From Hydractinia symbiolongicarpus (lineage: Eukaryota > Cnidaria > Hydrozoa > Anthoathecata > Hydractiniidae): a DNA stretch of 64,000 nt. Both the position numbers and the translations under genes were made by a program. This document shows positions 23,035 through 35,810 of this stretch, one piece after another (the stretch's first letter is position 1; each line of letters starts with the position of its first letter). The notes beneath the pieces are model-generated. The model was not told the origin of the DNA and ran no database searches. It saw only the letters and a program-made list of their open reading frames with translations. The stretch covers positions 248,001-312,000 of the forward strand of contig NC_079883.1 in the NCBI RefSeq assembly GCF_029227915.1, in the 5' to 3' direction.

Positions 23035-26000
23035 TGAGTTTACTCACAGGGTACTTTCTTTGTATATACTCGACTATACGGGCCAAGCACGGGATTTACG
23101 GGAAATCGCGGGTTTTCGTTTGCCGGCGATTAAACTTCTTTTATTTAGCGTCTCATCAAAAATGAAAACATTTTTGAAAACTGCAAGTCTCATGCGTTTT
23201 AGTGGTGAAAAGATAATTTAAAAAATCGTTCTGGAAATGAGTTTACTCACAGGATACTTTCTTTGTATATACTCAACTATACGGGCCAAGCACGGGATTT
23301 ACGGGAAATCGCAGGTTTTCGTTTGCCGGCGGTTAAACTTCTTTTATTCCGCGTCTCATCAAAAATGAAAACATTTTTGAAAACTACAAGTCTCATGCGT
23401 TTTAGTGGTGAAAAGATAATTTAAGAAATCGTTCTGGAAATGAGTTTACTCACAGGGTACTTTCTTTGTATATACTCGACTGTACGGGTCAAGCACGGGA
23501 TTTACGGGAAATCGCGGGTTTTCGTTTGCCGGAGATTAAACTTCTTTTATTCAGCGTCTCATCAAAAATGAAAACATTTTTGAAAACTACAAGTCTTATG
23601 CGTTTTAGTGGTGAAAAGATAATTTAAAAAATCGTTCTGGAAATGAGTTTACTCCCTGGGTATTTTCGTTGTATACATTTGACTATACTGGCCGAGTCCG
23701 GGATTTACGGGAATTCGCGGGTTTTCGTTTGCCGGCGATTAAACTTCTTTTATATCGCGTCTCATCAAAAATGAAAACATTTTTGAAAACTACAAGTCTC
23801 ATGCGTTTTAGTGGTGAAAAGATAACTTAAAAAATGGTTCTGGAAATGAGTTTACTCGCAGGGTACTTTCTTTGTATATACTCGACTATACGGGCCGAGT
23901 CCGGGATTTACGGGAAATCGCGGGTTTTCGTTTGCCGGCGATTAAACTTCTTTTATTTCGCGTCTCATCAAAAATGAAAACATATTTAAAAACTACAAGT
24001 CTCATGCGTTTTAGTGGTGAAAAGATAATTTAAAAAATCGTTCGAGAAATTAGTTTACTCACAGGGTACTTTCTTTGTATACATTCGACTATACGGGCCA
24101 AGCCCGGGAATTACGGGAAATCGCGGGTTTTCGTTTGCCGGCGATTAAACTTCTTTCATTAAGCGTCTCATTAAAAATGAAAACATTCCTGAAAACTACA
24201 AGTCTCATGCGTTTTAGTGGTGAAAAAATAATTTAAAAAATCGTTCGGGAAATGAGTTTACTCCCTGTGTTATTTCTTTGTATACTTTTGACTATACGGG
24301 CCGAGTCCGGGATTTACGGGAATTCGCGGGTTTTTGTTTGCCGGCGATTAAACTTCTTTTATTCAGCGTCTCATCAAAAATGAAAGCATTTTTGAAAACT
24401 ACAAGTCTCATGCGTTTTAGTGGTGAAAAGATAATTTAAAAAATCGTTCTGGAAATGAGTTTACTCACAGGGTACTTTCTTTGTATATACTCGACTATAC
24501 GGGCCAAGCACGGGATTTACGGGAAATCGCGGGTTTTCGTTTGCCGGCGATTAAACTTCTTTTATTTAGCGTCTCATCAAAAATGAAAACATTTTTGAAA
24601 ACTGCAAGTCTCATGCGTTTTAGTGGTGAAAAGATAATTTAAAAAATCGTTCTGGAAATGAGTTTACTCACAGGATACTTTCTTTGTATATACTCGACTA
24701 TACGGGCAAAGCACGGGATTTACGGAAAATTGCAGGTTTTCGTTTGCCGGCGGTTAAACTTCTTTTATTCCGCGTCTCATCAAAAATGAAAACATTTTTG
24801 AAAACTACAAGTCTCATGCGTTTTAGTGGTGAAAAGATAATTTAAGAAATCGTTCTGGAAATGAGTTTACTCACAGGGTACTTTCTTTGTATATACTCGA
24901 CTATACGGGCCAAGCACGGGATTTACGGGAAATCGCGGGTTTTCGTTTGCCGGAGATTAAACTTCTTTTATTCAGCGTCTCATCAAAAATGAAAACATTT
25001 TTGAAAACTACAAGTCTTATGTGTTTTAGTGGTGAAAAAATAATTTAAAAAATCGTTCGGAAAATGAGTTTACTCACAGGGTACTTTCTTTGTATACCTT
25101 CGACTATACGGGCCAAGCACGGGATTTACGGGAAATCGCGGGTTTTCGTTTGCCGGCGATTAAACTTCTTCTATTCAGTGTGTCATCAAAAATGAAAACA
25201 TTTTTGAAAAGTACAAGTCTCATGCGTTTTAGTGGTGAAAAGATAATTTAAGAAATCGTTCTGGAAATGAGTTTACTCACAGGGTACTTTCTTTGTATAT
25301 ACTCGACTATACGGGCCGAATCCGGGATTTACGGGAAATCGCGGGTTTTCGTTTGCCGGCAATTAAACATCTTTTATTCGGCGTCTCATCAAAAATGAAA
25401 ACATTTTTGAAAACTACAAGTCTCATGCGTTTTTGTGGTGAAAAGATAATTTAAAAAATCGTTCTGGAAATGAGTTTACTCCCTGGGTATTTTCGTTGTA
25501 TACATTTGACTATACGGTTCGAGTCCGGGATTTACGGGAATTCGCGGGTTTTCGTTTGCCGGCGATTAAACTTCTTTTATTCCGCGTCTCATCAAAAATG
25601 AAAACATTTTTGAAAACTACAAGTCTCATGCCTTTTAGTGGTGAAAAGATAACTTAAAAAATGGTTCTGGAAATGAGTTTACTCGCAGGGTACTTTCTTT
25701 GTATATACTCGACTATACGGGCCGAGTCCGGGATTTACAGGAATTTGCGGGTTTTCGTTTGCCGGCGATTAAACTTCTTTTATTTCGCGTCTCATCAAAA
25801 ATGAAAACATATTTGAAAACTACAAGTCTCATGCGTTTTAGTGGTGAAAAGATAATTTAAAAAATAGTTCGAGAAATGAGTTTACTCACAGGGTACTTTC
25901 TTTGTATACATTCGACTATACGGGCCAAGCCCGGGAATTACGGGAAATCGCGGGTTTTCGTTTGCCGGCGATTAAACTTCTTTCATTAAGCGTCTCATTA

Positions 26001-26080
26001 AAAATGAAAACATTCCTGAAAACTACAAGCCTCATGCGTTTTAGTGGTGAAAAAATAATTTAAAAAATCGTTCTGGAAAT
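23035..26080 (+). repeat. 7-mer and 9-mer derivatives of the same unit
   Basis: The GATAACTTAAAAAATGG, CTCGCAGGG unit recurs at 23,821 (seven monomers after 22,400) and at 25,648 (nine monomers after 23,821). The opening monomers at 23,041 and 24,462 are 1,421 bp (7 units) apart. The longer copy has two added monomers at about 25.0-25.4 kb, including TTCTATTCAGTGTGTC. Change is greater here than in the two 9-mers before it, for example CGACTGTACGGGTCAAG near 23.48 kb and TATACGGTTCGAG near 25.51 kb. Confidence 0.78.
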
Positions 26081-27849
26081 GAGTTTACTCACAGGGTACT
26101 TTCTTTGTATATACTCGACTATACGGGCCAAGCACGGGATTTACGGGAAATCGCGGGTTTTCGTTTGCCGGCGATTAAACTTCTTTTATTCAGCGTCTCA
26201 TCAAAAATGAAAATATTTTTGAAAACTACAAGTCTCTTGCGTTTTAGTGGTAAAAAAATAATTTAAAAAATCGTTCGGGAAATGAGTTTATTCCCTGGGT
26301 ACTTTCTTTGTATACTTTTGACTATACGGGCCGAGTCCGGGATTTACGGGAAATCGCGGGTTTTCGTTTGCCGGCGATTAAACTTCTTTTATTCAGCGTC
26401 TCATCAAAAATGAAAACATTTTTGAAAACTACAAGTCTCGTGCGTTTTAGTGGTGAAAAGATAATTTAAAAAATCGTTCTTGAAATGAGTTTACTCGCAG
26501 GGTACTTTCTTTGTATACTTTTGACTATACGGGCCGAGTCCGGGATTTACGGGAAATCGCGGGTTTTCGTTTGCCGGCGATTAAACTTCTTTTATTCAGC
26601 GTCTCATCAAAAATGAAAACTTTTTTGAAAACTACGAGTCTCATACGTTTTAGTGGTGAAAAAATAATTTAAAAAATCGTTCGGGAAATGAGTTTACTCC
26701 CTGGGTATTTTCTTTGTATACTTTTGACTATACGGGCCGAGACCGGGATTTACGGGAAATCGCAGGTTTTCGTTTGCCGGCGATTAAACTTCTTTTATTC
26801 AGCGTCTCATCAAAAATGAAAACTTTTTTGAAAACTACGAGTCTCATACGTTTTAGTGGTGAAAAAATAATTTAAAAAATCGTTCGGGAAATGAGTTTAC
26901 TCCCTGGGTATTTTCTTTGTATACTTTTGACTATACGGGCCGAGACCGGGATTTACGGGAAATCGCAGGTTTTCGTTTGCCGGCGATTAAACTTCTTTTA
27001 TTCCGCGTCTCATCAAAAATGAAAACATTTTTGAAGACTACAAGTCTCATGCGTTTTAGTGGTGAAAAGATAATTTAAAAAATCGTTCTGGAAATGAGTT
27101 TACTCACAGGGTACTTTTTTGTATATACTCGACTATACGGGCCAAGCACGGGATTTACGGGAAATCGCGGGTTTTCGTTTGCCGGCGATTAAACTTCTTT
27201 CATTCAGCGTCTCATCAAAAATGAAAACATTTTTGAAAACTACAAGTCTCATGCGTTTTAGTGGTGAAAAAATAATTCAAAAAATCGTTCGGGAAAAGAG
27301 TTTACTCACAGGGTACTTTCTTTGTATACATTTGACTATACGGGCAAAGCCCGGGATTTACGGGAAATCGCGGGTTTTCGTTTGCCGGCGATTAAACTTC
27401 TTTTATTTCGCGTCTCATCAAAAATGAAAACATTTTTGAAAACTACAAGTCTCATGCGTTTTAGTGGTTAAAAGATAATGTAAAAAATCGTTCTGGAAAG
27501 GACTTTACTCACAGGGTACTTTCTTTGTATATACTCGACTATACGAGCCAAGCACGGGATTTACGGGAAATTGCGGGTTTTCGTTTGCCGGCGATTAAAC
27601 TTCTTTTATTCAGCGTCTCATCAAAAATGAAAACATTTTTGAAAACTACAAGTCTCATGCGTTTTAGTGGTGAAAAAATAATTTAAAAAATCGTTCTGGA
27701 AATGAGTTTACTACCTGGGTGTTTTCTTGGTATACTTTTGACTATACGGGCCGAGTCCGGGATTTACGGGAAATCCCGGTTTTTCGTTTGCCGGCGATTA
27801 AACTTCTTTTATTCAGCGTCTCATCAAAAATGAAAACATTTTTGAAAAC
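26081..27849 (+). repeat. Array segment with a single-monomer tandem duplication
   Basis: Two adjacent monomers near 26.6 and 26.8 kb share four private features: AACTTTTTTGAAAAC in place of AACATTTTTGAAAAC, CTACGAGTCTCATACG, CCGAGACCGGG and AATCGCAGG. They look like a direct one-unit duplication. The GGAAAGGACTTTACTC variant returns near 27.50 kb after a gap of about 23 kb. No longer period is evident in this stretch. Confidence 0.75.
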
Positions 27850-29879
27850 TACAAGTCTCTTGCGTTTTAGTGGTGAAAAAATAATTTAAAAAATCGTTCG
27901 GGAAATGAGTTTACTCACAGGGTACTTTCTTTGTATACATTCGACTATACGGGCTAAGCCCGGGATTTACAGGAAATCGCGGGTTTTCGTTTGCCGGCGA
28001 TTAAACTTCTTTTATTTAGCGTCTCATCAAAAATGAAAACATTTTTGAAAACTACAAGTCTCTTGCGTTTTAGTGGTGAAAAGATAATTTAAAAAATCGT
28101 TCGGGAAATGAGTTTACTCCCTGGGTACTTTGTTTGTATACTTTTGACTATACGGGCCGAGTCCGAGATTTACGGGAAATCGCGGGTTTTCGTTTGCCGG
28201 CGATTAAACATCTTTTATTCAGCGTCTCATCAAAAGTGAAAACATTTTTGAAAACTACAAGTCTCATGCGTTTTAGTGGTAAAAAGATAATATAAAAAAT
28301 CGTTCTGGAAAGGACTTTACTCACAGGGTACTTTCTTTGTATATACTCGACTATACGAGCCAAGCACGGGATTTACGGGAAATTGCGGGTTTTCGTTTGC
28401 AGGCGATTAAACTTCTTTTATTCAGCGTCTCATCAAAAATGAAAACATTTTTGAAAACTACAAGTCTCATGCGTTTTAGTGGTGAAAAAATAATTTAAAA
28501 AATCGTTCTGGAAATGAGTTTACTACCTGGGTATTTTCTTTGTATACTTTTGACTATACGGGCCGAGTCCGGGATTTACGGGAAATCCCGGGTTTTCGTT
28601 TGCCGGCGATTAAACTTCTTTTATTCAGCGTCTCATCAAAAATGAAAACATTTTTGAAAACTACAAGTCTCTTGCGTTTTAGTGGTGAAAAAATAATTTA
28701 AAAAATCGTTCGGGAAATGAGTTTACTCACAGGGTACTTTCTTTGTATACATTCGACTATACGGGCCAAGCCCGGGATTTACAGGAAATCGCTGGTTTTC
28801 GTTTGCCGGCGATTAAACTTCTTTTATTCAGCGTCTCATCAAAAATAAAAACATTTTTGAAAACTACAAGTCTCTTGCGTTTTAGTGGTGAAAAGATAAT
28901 TTAAAAAATCGTTCGGGAAATGAGTTTACTCCCTGGGTACTTTGTTTGTATACTTTTGACTATACGGGCCGAGTCCGGGATTTACGGGAAATCGCGGGTT
29001 TTCGTTTGCCGGCGATTAAACATCTTTTTTTCAGCGTCTCATCAAAAATGAAAACATTTTTGAAAACTACAAGTGTCATGCGTTTTAGTGGTGAAAAGAT
29101 AATTTAAAAAATCGTTCTGGAAATGAGTTTACTCCCTGGGTATTTTCTTTTTATACTTTTGACTATACGGGCCGAGTCCGGGATTTACGGGAATTCGCGG
29201 GTTTTCGTTTGCCGGCGATTAAACTTCTTCTATTCAGGGTGTCATCAAAAATGAAAACATTTTTGAAAACTACAAGTCTCATGCGTTTTAGTGGTGAAAA
29301 GATAACTTAAAAAATGGTTCTGGAAATGAGTTTACTCACAGGGTACTTTATTTGTATACTTTTGAATATACGGGCCGAGTCCGGGATTTACGGGAAATCG
29401 CGGGTTTTCGTTTGCCGGCAATTAAACATCTTTTATTCGGCGTCTCATCAAAAATGAAAACATTTTTGAAAACTACAAGTCTCATGCGTTTCAGTGGTGA
29501 AAAGATAATTTAAAAAATCGTTCTGGAAATGAGTTTACTCCCTGGGTATTTTCTTTGTATACATTTGACTATACGGGCCGAGTCCGGGATTTACGGGAAT
29601 TCGCAGGTTTTCGTTTGCCGGCGATCAAACTTCTTTTATTCAGCGTCTCATCAAAAATGAAAACATTTTTGAAAACTACAAGTCTCGTGCGTTTTAGTGG
29701 TGAAAAGATAATTTAAAAAACCGTTCTGGAAATGAGTTTACTCGCAGGGTACTTTCTTTGTCTACTTTTGACTATACGGGCCGAGTCCGGGATTTACGGG
29801 AAATCGCGGGTTTTCGTTTGCCGGCGATTAAACTTCTTTTATTTCGCGTCTCATCAAAAATGAAAACATATTTGAAAAC
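27850..29879 (+). repeat. 10-mer higher-order repeat (2,030 bp), copy 1
   Basis: It is paired with the next block at offset 2,030: GGGCTAAGCCCGGG near 27,951 and 29,981, the AAAAGTGAAAAC unit with GTAAAAAGATAATATAAAA near 28,231 and 30,261, AATCGCTGG near 28,789 and 30,819, ATCTTTTTTTCAGCG near 29,021 and 31,051, and TTTGTCTACTTTTGAC near 29,758 and 31,788. Confidence 0.9.
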
Positions 29880-31909
29880 TACAAGTCTCTTGCGTTTTAG
29901 TGGTGAAAAAATAATTTAAAAAATCGTTCGGGAAATGAGTTTACTCACAGGGTACTTTCTTTGTATACATTCGACTATACGGGCTAAGCCCGGGATTTAC
30001 AGGAAATCGCGGGTTTTCGTTTGCCGGCGATTAAACTTCTTTTATTTAGCGTCTCATCAAAAATGAAAACATTTTTGAAAACTACAAGTCTCTTGCGTTT
30101 TAGTGGTGAAAAGATAATTTAAAAAATCGTTCGGGAAATGAGTTTACTCCCTGGGTACTTTGTTTGTATACTTTTGACTATACGGGCCGAGTCCGAGATT
30201 TACGGGAAATCGCGGATTTTCGTTTGCCGGCGATTAAACATCTTTTATTCAGCGTCTCATCAAAAGTGAAAACATTTTTGAAAACTACAAGTCTCATGCG
30301 TTTTAGTGGTAAAAAGATAATATAAAAAATCGTTCTGGAAAGGACTTTACTCACAGGGTACTTTCTTTGTATATACTCGACTATACGAGCCAAGCACGGG
30401 ATTTACGGGAAATTGCGGGTTTTCGTTTGCAGGCGATTAAACTTCTTTTATTCAGCGTCTCATCAAAAATGAAAACATTTTTGAAAACTACAAGTCTCAT
30501 GCGTTTTAGTGGTGAAAAAATAATTTAAAAAATCGTTCTGGAAATGAGTTTACTACCTGGGTATTTTCTTTGTATACTTTTGACTATACGGGCCGAGTCC
30601 GGGATTTACGGGAAATCCCGGGTTTTCGTTTGCCGGCGATTAAACTTCTTTTATTCAGCGTCTCATCAAAAATGAAAACATTTTTGAAAACTACAAGTCT
30701 CTTGCGTTTTAGTGGTGAAAAAATAATTTAAAAAATCGTTCGGGAAATGAGTTTACTCACAGGGTACTTTCTTTGTATACATTCGACTATACGGGCCAAG
30801 CCCGGGATTTACAGGAAATCGCTGGTTTTCGTTTGCCGGCGATTAAACTTCTTTTATTCAGCGTCTCATCAAAAATAAAAACATTTTTGAAAACTACAAG
30901 TCTCTTGCGTTTTAGTGGTGAAAAGATAATTTAAAAAATCGTTCGGGAAATGAGTTTACTCCCTGGGTACTTTGTTTGTATACTTTTGACTATACGGGCC
31001 GAGTCCGGGATTTACGGGAAATCGCGGGTTTTCGTTTGCCGGCGATTAAACATCTTTTTTTCAGCGTCTCATCAAAAATAAAAACATTTTTGAAAACTAC
31101 AAGTGTCATGCGTTTTAGTGGTGAAAAGATAATTTAAAAAATCGTTCTGGAAATGAGTTTACTCCCTGGGTATTTTCTTTTTATACTTTTGACTATACGG
31201 GCCGAGTCCGGGATTTACGGGAATTCGCGGGTTTTCGTTTGCCGGCGATTAAACTTCTTCTATTCAGGGTGTCATCAAAAATGAAAACATTTTTGAAAAC
31301 TACAAGTCTCATGCGTTTTAGTGGTGAAAAGATAACTTAAAAAATGGTTCTGGAAATGAGTTTACTCACAGGGTACTTTATTTGTATACTTTTGAATATA
31401 CGGGCCGAGTCCGGGATTTACGGGAAATCGCGGGTTTTCGTTTGCCGGCAATTAAACATCTTTTATTCGGCGTCTCATCAAAAATGAAAACATTTTTGAA
31501 AACTACAAGTCTCATGCGTTTCAGTGGTGAAAAGATAATTTAAAAAATCGTTCTGGAAATGAGTTTACTCCCTGGGTATTTTCTTTGTATACATTTGACT
31601 ATACGGGCCGAGTCCGGGATTTACGGGAATTCGCAGGTTTTCGTTTGCCGGCGATCAAACTTCTTTTATTCAGCGTCTCATCAAAAATGAAAACATTTTT
31701 GAAAACTACAAGTCTCGTGCGTTTTAGTGGTGAAAAGATAATTTAAAAAACCGTTCTGGAAATGAGTTTACTCGCAGGCTACTTTCTTTGTCTACTTTTG
31801 ACTATACGGGCCGAGTCCGGGATTTACGGGAAATGGCGGGTTTTCGTTTGCCGGCGATTAAACTTCTTTTATTTCGCGTCTCATCAAAAATGAAAACATA
31901 TTTGAAAAC
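29880..31909 (+). repeat. 10-mer higher-order repeat, copy 2
   Basis: It is near-identical to copy 1. Differences I saw are single bases: CGCGGATTTTCG near 30,212 where copy 1 has CGCGGGTTTTCG, AAAAATAAAAAC near 31,075 where copy 1 has AAAAATGAAAAC, GCAGGCTAC near 31,776 where copy 1 has GCAGGGTAC, and AATGGCGGG near 31,832 where copy 1 has AATCGCGGG. Confidence 0.9.
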
Positions 31910-34263
31910 TACAAGTCTCATGCGTTTTAGTGGTGAAAAAATAATTTAAAAAATCGTTCGAGAAATGAGTTTACTCACAGGGTACTTTCTTTGTATACAT
32001 TTGACTATACGGGCCAAGCCCGGGATTTATGGGAAATCGCGGGTTTTCGTTTGCCGGCGATTAAACTTCTTTCATTAAGCGTCTTATTAAAAATGAAAAC
32101 ATTCCTGAAAACTACAAGTCTCATGCGTTTTAGTGATGAAAAAATAATTTAAAAAAATCGTTCGGGAAATGAGTTTACTCCCTGTGTATTTTCTTTGTAT
32201 ACTTTTGACTATACGGGCCGAGTCCGGGATTTAGGGGAATTCGCGGGTTTTCGTTTGCCGGCGATTAAACTTCTTTTATTTCGCGTCTCATCAAAAATGA
32301 AAACATATTTGAAAACTACAAGTCTCATGCGTTTTAGTGGTGAAAAAATAATTTAAAAAATCGTTCGAGAAATGAGTTTACTCACAGGGTACTTTCTTTG
32401 TATACATTCGACTATACGGGCCAAGCCCGGGATTTATGGGAAATCGCGGGTTTTCGTTTGCCGGCGATTAAACTTCTTTCATTAAGCGTCTTATTAAAAA
32501 TGAAAACATTCCTGAAAACTACAAGTCTCATGCGTTTTAGTGGTGAAAAAATAATTTAAAAATTCGTTCGGGAAATGAGTTTACTCCCTGTGTATTTTCT
32601 TTGTATACTTTTGACTATACGGGCCGAGTCCGGGATTTACGGGAATTCGCGGGTTTTCGTTTGCCGGCGATTAAACTTCTTCTATTCAGCGTCTCATCAA
32701 AAATGAAAACATTTTTGAAAACTACAAGTCTCGTGCGTTTTAGTGGTGAAAAGATAATTTAAAAAACCGTTCTGGAAATGAGTTTACTCGCAGGGTACTT
32801 TCTTTGTCTACTTTTGACTATACGGGCCGAGTCCGGGATTTACGGGAAATCGCGGGTTTTCGTTTGCCGGCGATTAAACTTCTTTTATTTCGCGTCTCAT
32901 CAAAAATGAAAACATATTTGAAAACTACAAGTCTCATGCGTTTTAGTGGTGAAAAAATAATTTAAAAAATCGTTCGAGAAATGAGTTTACTCACAGGGTA
33001 CTTTCTTTGTATACATTTGACTATACGGGCCAAGCCCGGGATTTATGGGAAATCGCGGGTTTTCGTTTGCCGGCGATTAAACTTCTTTCATTAAGCGTCT
33101 TATTAAAAATGAAAACATTCCTGAAAACTACAAGTCTCATGCGTTTTAGTGATGAAAAAATAATTTAAAAAAATCGTTCGGGAAATGAGTTTACTCCCTG
33201 TGTATTTTCTTTGTATACTTTTGACTATACGGGCCGAGTCCGGGATTTACGGGAATTCGCGGGTTTTCGTTTGCCGGCGATTAAACTTCTTTTATTTCGC
33301 GTCTCATCAAAAATGAAAACATATTTGAAAACTACAAGTCTCATGCGTTTTAGTGGTGAAAAAATAATTTAAAAAATCGTTCGAGAAATGAGTTTACTCA
33401 CAGGGTACTTTCTTTGTATACATTCGACTATACGGGCCAAGCCCGGGATTTATGGGAAATCGCGGGTTTTCGTTTGCCGGCGATTAAACTTCTTTCATTA
33501 AGCGTCTTATTAAAAATGAAAACATTCCTGAAAACTACAAGTCTCATGCGTTTTAGTGGTGAAAAAATAATTTAAAAATTCGTTCGGGAAATGAGTTTAC
33601 TCCCTGTGTATTTTCTTTGTATACTTTTGACTATACGGGCCGAGTCCGGGATTTACGGGAATTCGCGGGTTCTCGTTTGCCGCCGATTAAACTTCTTCTA
33701 TTCAGCGTCTCATCAAAAATGAAAACATTTTTGAAAACTACAAGTCTCTTGCGTTTTAGTGGTGAAAAAATAATTTATAAAATCGTTCGGGAAATGAGTT
33801 TACTCCCTTGGTACTTTCTTTGTATACTTTTGACTATACTGGCCGAGTCCGGGATTTACAGGAAATCGCGGGTTTTCGTTTGCCGGCGATTAAACATCTT
33901 TTATACAGCGTCTCATCAAAAATGAAAACATTTTTGAAAACTACAAGTGTGATGCGTTTTAGTGGTGAAAAGATAATTTAAAAAATCGTTCTGGAAATTA
34001 GTTTACTCCCTGGGTATTTTCTTTGTATACTTTTGACTATACGGGCCGAGTCCGGGATTTACGGGAATTCCCGGGTTTTCGTTTGCCGGCGATTAAACTT
34101 CTTTTATTCAGCGTCTCATCAAAAATGAAAACATTTTTGAAAACTACAAGACTCATGCGTTTTAGTGCTGAAAAGATAATATAAAAAATCGTTCTGGAAA
34201 GGACTTTACTCACAGGGTACCTTCTTTGTATATACTCGACTATACAAGCCAAGCACGGGATTT
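31910..34263 (+). repeat. 5-mer duplications (~1,016 bp) with TTTATGGGAAATCG monomers
   Basis: The TAGTGATGAAAAAATAATTT monomer occurs at 32,131 and 33,147 (offset 1,016: five monomers plus one base from a lengthened A run). TTTATGGGAAATCG units occur near 32,028, 32,434, 33,044 and 33,449, in pairs two monomers apart and repeated at five. This unit type, with CATTAAGCGTCTTATTAAAAATG, is a locally expanded class that reappears near 36.8, 37.8, 44.5 and 53.1 kb. Confidence 0.82.
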
Positions 34264-34275
34264 CGGGAAATGAGT
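34255..34275 (+). other. Out-of-register tandem duplication junction
   Basis: At 34,263/34,264 the sequence GCACGGGATTT runs straight into CGGGAAATGAGTTTACTC, skipping the rest of one monomer. The parents are the ACGGGAAATCGC site (GC-rich module) and the TTCGGGAAATGAG site. They share CGGGAAAT, but at non-equivalent positions in the monomer. The downstream sequence repeats 33,179 onward at offset 1,085, which is 5 monomers plus 70 bp, so the exchange broke the 203-bp register. Confidence 0.9.
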
Positions 34276-35235
34276 TTACTCCCTGTGTATTTTCTTTGTA
34301 TACTTTTGACTATACGGGCCGAGTCCGGGATTTACGGGAATTCGCGGGTTTTCGTTTGCCGGCGATTAAACTTCTTTTATTTCGCGTCTCATCAAAAATG
34401 AAAACATATTTGAAAACTACAAGTCTCATGCGTTTTAGTGGTGAAAAAATAATTTAAAAAATCGTTCGAGAAATGAGTTTACTCACAGGGTACTTTCTTT
34501 GTATACATTCGACTATACGGGCCAAGCCCGGGATTTATGGGAACTCGCGGGTTTTCGTTTGCCGGCGATTAAACTTCTTTCATTAAGCGTCTTATTAAAA
34601 ATGAAAACATTCCTGAAAACTACAAGTCTCATGCGTTTTAGTGGTGAAAAAATAATTTAAAAATTCGTTCGGGAAATGAGTTTACTCCCTGTGTATTTTC
34701 TTTGTATACTTTTGACTATACGGGCCGAGTCCGGGATTTACGGGAATTCGCGGGTTTTCGTTTGCCGGCGATTAAACTTCTTCTATTCAGCGTCTCATCA
34801 AAAATGAAAACATTTTTGAAAACTACAAGTCTCTTGCGTTTTAGTGGTGAAAAAATAATTTATAAAATCGTTCGGGAAATGAGTTTACTCCCTTGGTACT
34901 TTCTTTGTATACTTTTGACTATACTGGCCGAGTCCGGGATTTACAGGAAATCGCGGGTTTTCGTTTGCCGGCGATTAAACATCTTTTATACAGCGTCTCA
35001 TCAAAAATGAAAACATTTTTGAAAACTACAAGTGTGATGCGTTTTAGTGGTGAAAAGATAATTTAAAAAATCGTTCTGGAAATGAGTTTACTCCCTGGGT
35101 ATTTTCTTTGTATACTTTTCACTATACGGGCCGAGTCCGGGATTTACGGGAATTCGCGGGTTTTCGTTTGCCGGCGATTAAACTTCTTTTATTCAGCGTC
35201 TCATCAAAAATGAAAACATTTTTGAAAACTACAAG
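34264..35235 (+). repeat. Duplicate of 33,179-34,150
   Basis: The CTCCCTGTGTATT, TTTATGGGAA, CTTCTATTCAGCG, AATTTATAAAATCG, ATACTGGCCGAG and AAGTGTGATGCG monomers appear in the same order as at 33.18-34.15 kb, with offset 1,085. Differences include GGGAACTCGCGGG near 34,540 where the source has GGGAAATCGCGGG. The source region also has TCTCGTTTGCCGCCG near 33,671, which this copy does not share. Confidence 0.87.
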
Positions 35236-35810
35236 TCTCGTGCGTTTTAGTGGTGAAAAGATAATTTAAAAAATCGTTCTTGAAATGAGTTTACTCGCAG
35301 GGTACTTTCTTTGTATACTTTTGACTATACGGGCCGAATCCGGGATTTACGGGAAATCGCGGGTTTTCGTTTGCCGGCGATTAAACTTCTTTCATTCACC
35401 GTCTCATCAAAAATGAAAACATTTTTGAAAACTACAAGTCTCATGCGTTTTAGTGGTGAAAAAATAATTTAAAAAATCGTTCGGGAAATGAGTTTACTCA
35501 CAGGGTACTTTCTTTGTATACATTTGACTATACGGGCCAAGCCCGGGATTTACGGGAAATCGCAGGTTTTCGTTTGCCGGCGATTAAACTTCTTTTATTT
35601 CGCGTCTCATCAAAAATGAAAACATTTTTGAAAACTACAAGTCTCATGCGTTTTAGTGCTGAAAAGATAATATAAAAAATCGTTCTGGAAAGGACTTTAC
35701 TCACAGGGTACCTTCTTTGTATATACTCGACTATACAAGCCAAGCACGGGATTTACGGGAAATTGCGGGTTTTCGTTTGCCGGCGATTAAACTTCTTTTA
35801 TTCAGCGTCT
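35236..35810 (+). repeat. Monomers linking two duplicated blocks
   Basis: About three monomers, including a CTTGAAATGAGTTTACTCGC unit, a CATTCACCGTCTC unit and a monomer with AGTGCTGAAAAGATAATATAAAA and GGTACC. The last shares the rare ATACAAGCCAAGCAC with the monomer just before the junction at 34.26 kb (34,241 and 35,732), showing that the two are related copies. Confidence 0.7.

Noticed and set aside
27119-27427. Plus-strand ORFs of 61-102 codons (also at 375, 33,617, 34,702, 44,299 and 52,825)
   Set aside because: They run across one and a half monomers only where a single-base variant (for example ATAATTCAAAA or AATTTATAAAA) removes the usual TAA. The frame changes in the second monomer, so the two halves are the same DNA in different frames. 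This is a by-product of the repeat.
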